Program-made: the position numbers and the translations under genes
Notes under the pieces: generated by a model
What the model was told of the DNA's origin: nothing
What the model saw: the letters and a program-made list of their open reading frames with translations, nothing else
The model's database searches: none
DNA from: Bin80 sp965261255
GTDB lineage: Bacteria; Bacteroidota; Rhodothermia; Rhodothermales; Bin80
Reading direction: 5' to 3'
Assembly: GCA_965261255.1 (NCBI GenBank)
Contig: CBDHCQ010000004.1
Location: 2,790,001 to 2,854,000, forward strand
Length of the DNA stretch: 64,000 nt
Shown here: positions 60,619-64,000 of the stretch, piece by piece
Layout: each line of letters starts with the position of its first letter
How positions within the stretch are numbered: position 1 is the first letter of the stretch

Positions 60619-61650
60619 CTAAACACCAGCAAAGAGCGCTACTATGAGCGCCATCACAAGCACATTCACGAGCGCGACCGGCAACAACACTTTCCAGCCA
60701 ATCTGCATAAGCTGGTTGTACTTAAAGCGAGGCAACGTCCAACGTACCCACAAAAACAAAAATACGAAGAACCCAACCTTAAGAAACAAACTCCCGACCT
60801 GCATAAGCCCGAGCCAAACAGAACCCTCAAGCCCAGGAAAAGCAGCAAGCAGCTGCGGTTCAAACGGGATGAGGTAGCCACCAAAGAAAAAAGTCGCAAT
60901 CACAAAGGATGCCACGAACCAGTTGACATATTCGGCCAGGAAAAACATGCCAAATTTCATTCCACTATACTCGGTATGATATCCACCCACCAACTCCTGC
61001 TCAGCCTCAGGTAGATCAAACGGTGCACGGTTCGTCTCCGCAAAAGCCGTTATAATAAAAATGACTGCACCGATCGGGTTTCGAAAGACATTCCATCCCA
61101 GGATTGCTCCACCTGCAGCCTGATTCTCTACAATCTCCACAACACTGAGGGATCCAGCCGTGACCACTACACTCGCCACAGCCAACCCCATCGATAACTC
61201 ATACGAAATCATCTGCGCGCTTGAGCGCAAGCCACCCAAAAGCGAAAACTTGCTGTTACTACTCCAGCCTGCAAGCGTGACCCCGTAAACCGAAATACTC
61301 GTTAGCGCCAGGATAATGAGTGCGCTTACAGCACTGTCCACAATCACAACTCCGCGCGCATACGGAATCAGCGCCGGAACCGTCATCGCTACAACGACCA
61401 TGATGACCGGGGCCAGAGCATGCACAAATCTGCTTGCACCTTCGGGGACCGTATCCTCCTTGAACACGAGCTTGAATACGTCCGCGAACGGCTGAAAAAA
61501 CCCGCCCGGGCCAACCCGATTAGGACCTGGCCTGTTCTGAATAAAGGCAGACACTTTACGCTCAGCATACACTAGGCAGGATGCTGATATCAGCATAAAA
61601 TTGATAATACCGAAGGCCACTAAGGCCAATAAACCGGGCGACAGATTCAT
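60619..61650 (-). CDS. nuoH: NADH-quinone oxidoreductase subunit H
   Basis: 343-residue membrane subunit at the junction of the hydrophilic arm and the proton-pumping arm, forming part of the quinone chamber. About eight helices. Conserved loops include AERKVSAFIQNRPGPNRVGP and FAETNRAPFDLPEAEQELVGGYHTEYSG. The start is taken at the ATG at 61650 (GTG three bases upstream). It follows nuoG by five bases. The next gene is rpe, not nuoI, so the remaining subunits must be elsewhere. Confidence 0.95.
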   Translation of the reverse strand: MNLSPGLLALVAFGIINFMLISASCLVYAERKVSAFIQNRPGPNRVGPGGFFQPFADVFKLVFKEDTVPEGASRFVHALAPVIMVVVAMTVPALIPYARGVVIVDSAVSALIILALTSISVYGVTLAGWSSNSKFSLLGGLRSSAQMISYELSMGLAVASVVVTAGSLSVVEIVENQAAGGAILGWNVFRNPIGAVIFIITAFAETNRAPFDLPEAEQELVGGYHTEYSGMKFGMFFLAEYVNWFVASFVIATFFFGGYLIPFEPQLLAAFPGLEGSVWLGLMQVGSLFLKVGFFVFLFLWVRWTLPRFKYNQLMQIGWKVLLPVALVNVLVMALIVALFAGV

Positions 61651-61655
61651 CACCT

Positions 61656-63383
61656 CTAACTGGCAACCTCTGTTTCAATGGGGGAAAGCGTCACACCACT
61701 TAGGCCCATTGCCTTGTAGGTTGCTCCGGTGAATGCCGGGATGGACGCGCTGATATGCTGCATGACTTTTTTGGGGCTTTGTGCGACAATCTCCACACCC
61801 AGGATTCGCGCTACAAGGGGTATAATCTCCCAACTGGGCTTGCAGTCCACATAATGGGACTCATTGTGCCAGCGGTCAAAGGGTGTACCGTGCTGATCGG
61901 CGCGGCTCACCCCCATTTGCATCATAAGTGTACGGTTTACACCTTTGATGGCCTTCGCAGGCACCACACGTTGTGCGCGCCCGGCTTCATTAACAAATGT
62001 ACCGATCGTCTCTGCAACCGTTGCGGCCGGCAAGGCTACATTGGCTGAGGGCAGGGTTTGGTTCGTCGTATTGTAGTAGTGCAGTATCACCTGTACACTG
62101 TCCAGTGCTTGCGCACTGCAAAGTCCCGCAGCAACAGGATCATCCTCCAACACATAGAGCCCCTGCACCTCCCCTGCTTCAAGGCGTGCACCCCACAACT
62201 TCATATCAATGGGCTGTAGTCCTAACCGTGCACATCCCTGACTGTTGGGGGCCCGGTCATCTGTTCTCAACCATCCATCCCCATGGCCCGGCTCAATGTG
62301 AGGTATATACCCGGCTACCTGTCCACCGACAGCTTCCGCAAGCTGCATCAACATCCAGTTGTCTTCAACCGTTGCACGTGCCGAAGCCAGGAACAGAGTC
62401 TCCTTACCTGCATTCCCCAGGATTTCTGCGGCCTCTTGAATTGCCTCATCCCAGGAACACGCCCCCGACTTTTTCAAAGCTGCAGGACCACAGGGGCGGT
62501 TCTCATTAAACCATCTGTACGTCAGGCGATCTTCGTCCGGAAGCCAGAACTCATTAACATCCGGGTTAGGACGCGGAGTCATCCGCATCACCAGATTGTC
62601 ACGCACCCACAGATAACAATTCGATCCCTTGGCATTCGTCGTAGTAATGGACGGCGCACTGGCCATTTCCCATATCCGTGCCTGGAACCGAAAATCTGCC
62701 GATGTAAGTGCACCGACCGGGCACAGGTCAATCACGTTCATAGAGTAGGGTTCATCAAACGAAACGCCCGGCGGCGTAATCGGATAATTCTTGACACCGC
62801 GCTCAATGATTGTAAGCTGCCCACTCCGGGAAATCTCATCTGTAAAGCGGACGCATCGCGTACAATTGATACATCGCTCAGCATCCAGAACCACATTCGG
62901 CCCCAATTTGACTTTCTTGGGCTTATGGACTTTACGGAACTCAAAGCGCGATCCTTCCGGTCCATACTTATAGGCCTGAATCTGCAGCGGGCAATGCCCC
63001 GCCTGATCACATATAGGGCAGTCTAACGGGTGGTTAATGAGCAGAAACTCCATTGTGTCACGCTGTGCTCTCTCCACCTTTTCACTGGAGCGTGCAGTAT
63101 GAACAACCTGCCCATCTGATATCACGTGACTGCAACTGGTCTGCAGTTTGGGGAAATACTGTATGACTTTCTCCCCATTTTCGTCCAGCTGAAACTCACC
63201 CGACTCCCGGTCACGCACAGGTGCTCCCACATCCACAAGACATTGCCGGCAATTTGCCGGTACAGACATGGATGGATGGTAACAGAAATGGGGTAGTTCT
63301 ATGCCTTGATCCAGACAAAACTGGAGCAAACCCGGCCGCCCCTCGAACGCGTACTCCTCTCCGTCTATAATGACCTTTGGCAT
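61656..63383 (-). CDS. nuoG: NADH-quinone oxidoreductase subunit G
   Basis: 575 residues from the ATG at 63383; an upstream in-frame extension overlaps the lipoprotein gene. Iron-sulfur ligands visible: a 2Fe-2S ferredoxin-type set Cys34, Cys45, Cys48, Cys84; the His-ligated cluster His118, Cys122, Cys125, Cys131; and a 4Fe-4S set Cys171, Cys174, Cys177, Cys221. The C-terminal molybdopterin-like domain is much shorter than in Escherichia coli (about 900 residues). It carries electrons from NuoF toward the quinone site. It starts seven bases after the DUF4920 lipoprotein gene. Confidence 0.94.
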   Translation of the reverse strand: MPKVIIDGEEYAFEGRPGLLQFCLDQGIELPHFCYHPSMSVPANCRQCLVDVGAPVRDRESGEFQLDENGEKVIQYFPKLQTSCSHVISDGQVVHTARSSEKVERAQRDTMEFLLINHPLDCPICDQAGHCPLQIQAYKYGPEGSRFEFRKVHKPKKVKLGPNVVLDAERCINCTRCVRFTDEISRSGQLTIIERGVKNYPITPPGVSFDEPYSMNVIDLCPVGALTSADFRFQARIWEMASAPSITTTNAKGSNCYLWVRDNLVMRMTPRPNPDVNEFWLPDEDRLTYRWFNENRPCGPAALKKSGACSWDEAIQEAAEILGNAGKETLFLASARATVEDNWMLMQLAEAVGGQVAGYIPHIEPGHGDGWLRTDDRAPNSQGCARLGLQPIDMKLWGARLEAGEVQGLYVLEDDPVAAGLCSAQALDSVQVILHYYNTTNQTLPSANVALPAATVAETIGTFVNEAGRAQRVVPAKAIKGVNRTLMMQMGVSRADQHGTPFDRWHNESHYVDCKPSWEIIPLVARILGVEIVAQSPKKVMQHISASIPAFTGATYKAMGLSGVTLSPIETEVAS

Positions 63384-63390
63384 AGGAAAC

Positions 63391-63840
63391 CTAAATGGAT
63401 TCTTCTGGAGATATGCGGACACCAGTAGCAATCATGGAAAGCATTGGAACAGCACCCGGAGCATCCTCCTGGTAATGTGCTTCTTTCTCCGCTTCTGGAA
63501 TCGTTAAGTTGCCCACAGCCACGGCATATCGCCCACTGATATCAGTTGGAACTGTAAATGTGTACTCGCCGGCTTCTGTCTGTTCAACATGTACACGCAA
63601 GCCTTCACCCGTGTCTTGGCCTCGCAACATCAGCCAGCAGCCATCCATCTGACAAACTTCATGCACCGTACCGGCCACGGCAACCTCGTTATCCGCATAA
63701 TGCCGAGGCTCGGCGAGTACAGCCTCTACGGGAATTACATCCACCGTTTCATGCTGTGTACCGTAGATATCATCGCTGGCCAACTCCGATCCGCCGCAGG
63801 CGGCCAACAACAGGCAAATACCGATCAGTGTGTATTTCAT
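63391..63840 (-). CDS. DUF4920 lipoprotein within the nuo cluster
   Basis: 149 residues. Lipoprotein signal ending LLLAAC. DUF4920-like core: VAVAGTVHEVCQMDGCWLML (with conserved Cys pair) and GRYAVAVGNLTIPEAEKE. DUF4920 is a Bacteroidota-enriched, OB-fold-like extracytoplasmic domain of unknown role; the Cys pattern suggests metal or redox. It is placed between nuoF (20 bases upstream) and nuoG (7 bases downstream), implying co-expression with complex I. Confidence 0.78.
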   Translation of the reverse strand: MKYTLIGICLLLAACGGSELASDDIYGTQHETVDVIPVEAVLAEPRHYADNEVAVAGTVHEVCQMDGCWLMLRGQDTGEGLRVHVEQTEAGEYTFTVPTDISGRYAVAVGNLTIPEAEKEAHYQEDAPGAVPMLSMIATGVRISPEESI

Positions 63841-63860
63841 GGGGTTAGGTATCTATGTTT

Positions 63861-64000
63861 TCAAGCATTTACTGCCCAGGCAGACGGGCGACATCGGCGC
63901 TCAAAATCGCCCCGGAATCGCTTAATTGTGTTACGCACGGGCCATGCAGCCGCGTCAGCCAATGCACAAACAGTCCGCCCCTCCATTTGATCACAGAGAT
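63861..64000 (-). CDS. nuoF: NADH-quinone oxidoreductase subunit F, C-terminal part
   Basis: Minus-strand reading frame ending at TGA 63861-63863 and running off the window edge. The visible end LCDQMEGRTVCALADAAAWP (the C-terminal cluster N3 region with Cys), then VRNTIKRFRGDFERRC, matches NuoF. The NADH/FMN-binding part lies outside the window. Gene order nuoF-DUF4920-nuoG-nuoH supports the call. Confidence 0.88.
   Translation of the reverse strand, partial: LCDQMEGRTVCALADAAAWPVRNTIKRFRGDFERRCRPSAWAVNA

Overview
The window looks like a bacterial chromosome segment from the Bacteroidota sensu lato, most likely the Rhodothermia/Balneolia side. Lineage markers are a 2641-residue SprA (the type IX secretion outer-membrane translocon), a complete Bat aerotolerance-type operon, a DUF2480 protein, a DUF4920 lipoprotein, and a parA-parB-DUF5683 cluster. 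Other markers are a serine-palmitoyltransferase-like enzyme paired with a GNAT acyltransferase, and a carbamoyl-phosphate synthase large subunit without the C-terminal allosteric domain. Assignment below phylum level is inference. No rRNA, CRISPR array, prophage or intact insertion sequence was seen. Most of the sequence is tightly packed housekeeping DNA with many 1-14 base gene overlaps.

Layout, left to right: a tandem TonB-domain lipoprotein (+); a leftward operon of two MacB/FtsX-type permeases and rpiA; a rightward run with a 53-residue DUF5989 membrane protein, parA, parB, DUF5683, a glycosyltransferase, the SPT-like enzyme and its GNAT partner (4.1-10.3 kb). Then come leftward genes for VanZ-like, GH18 lipoprotein, YceI, PurQ and rhomboid (10.4-14.3 kb). 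The rightward DUF58-DUF4381-like-batA-batB-batC-batD-batE operon occupies 14.4-21.7 kb. A class III aminotransferase and a STAS protein (-) precede dnaX-ybaB-recR (+). A leftward cluster of NTF2-like lipoprotein, SDR, a 38-residue membrane peptide and a sodium:solute symporter spans 26.8-29.7 kb. sprA-lipB and a small unknown run rightward to 38.9 kb. A leftward chain of overlapping genes (beta-rich secreted protein, LytR_C protein, rsfS, lipoprotein) faces them.

From 41 kb onward: aroQ-mltG (+), an SDR (-), a cysteine desulfurase-DUF2480 pair (-), tRNA-Glu(CTC), tig-clpP (-), a methylguanine-DNA methyltransferase (+), and an ABC exporter pair with a small SH3-like gene (-). These are followed by carA-carB-yebC-ruvC (-), a tonB-like gene (+), and a leftward complex I segment nuoF(partial)-DUF4920-nuoG-nuoH that continues into rpe, tRNA-Arg(CCT), folK and a deoxynucleoside kinase.

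Functionally the window covers chromosome partitioning, replication and recombination repair (dnaX, ybaB, recR, ruvC), respiration (nuo), protein quality control (tig, clpP), pyrimidine/purine/folate/pentose metabolism, and envelope biogenesis. The observations most worth checking are the rpe stop codon lying inside tRNA-Arg, a nine-A slippery run in dnaX, the SPT/GNAT sphingolipid pair, and two very small membrane-protein genes. Four non-coding stretches (21.7-22.1, 43.4-43.9, 56.3-57.2 and 58.1-58.7 kb) hold nothing I can identify. I found no convincing new multi-gene defence or metabolic system.
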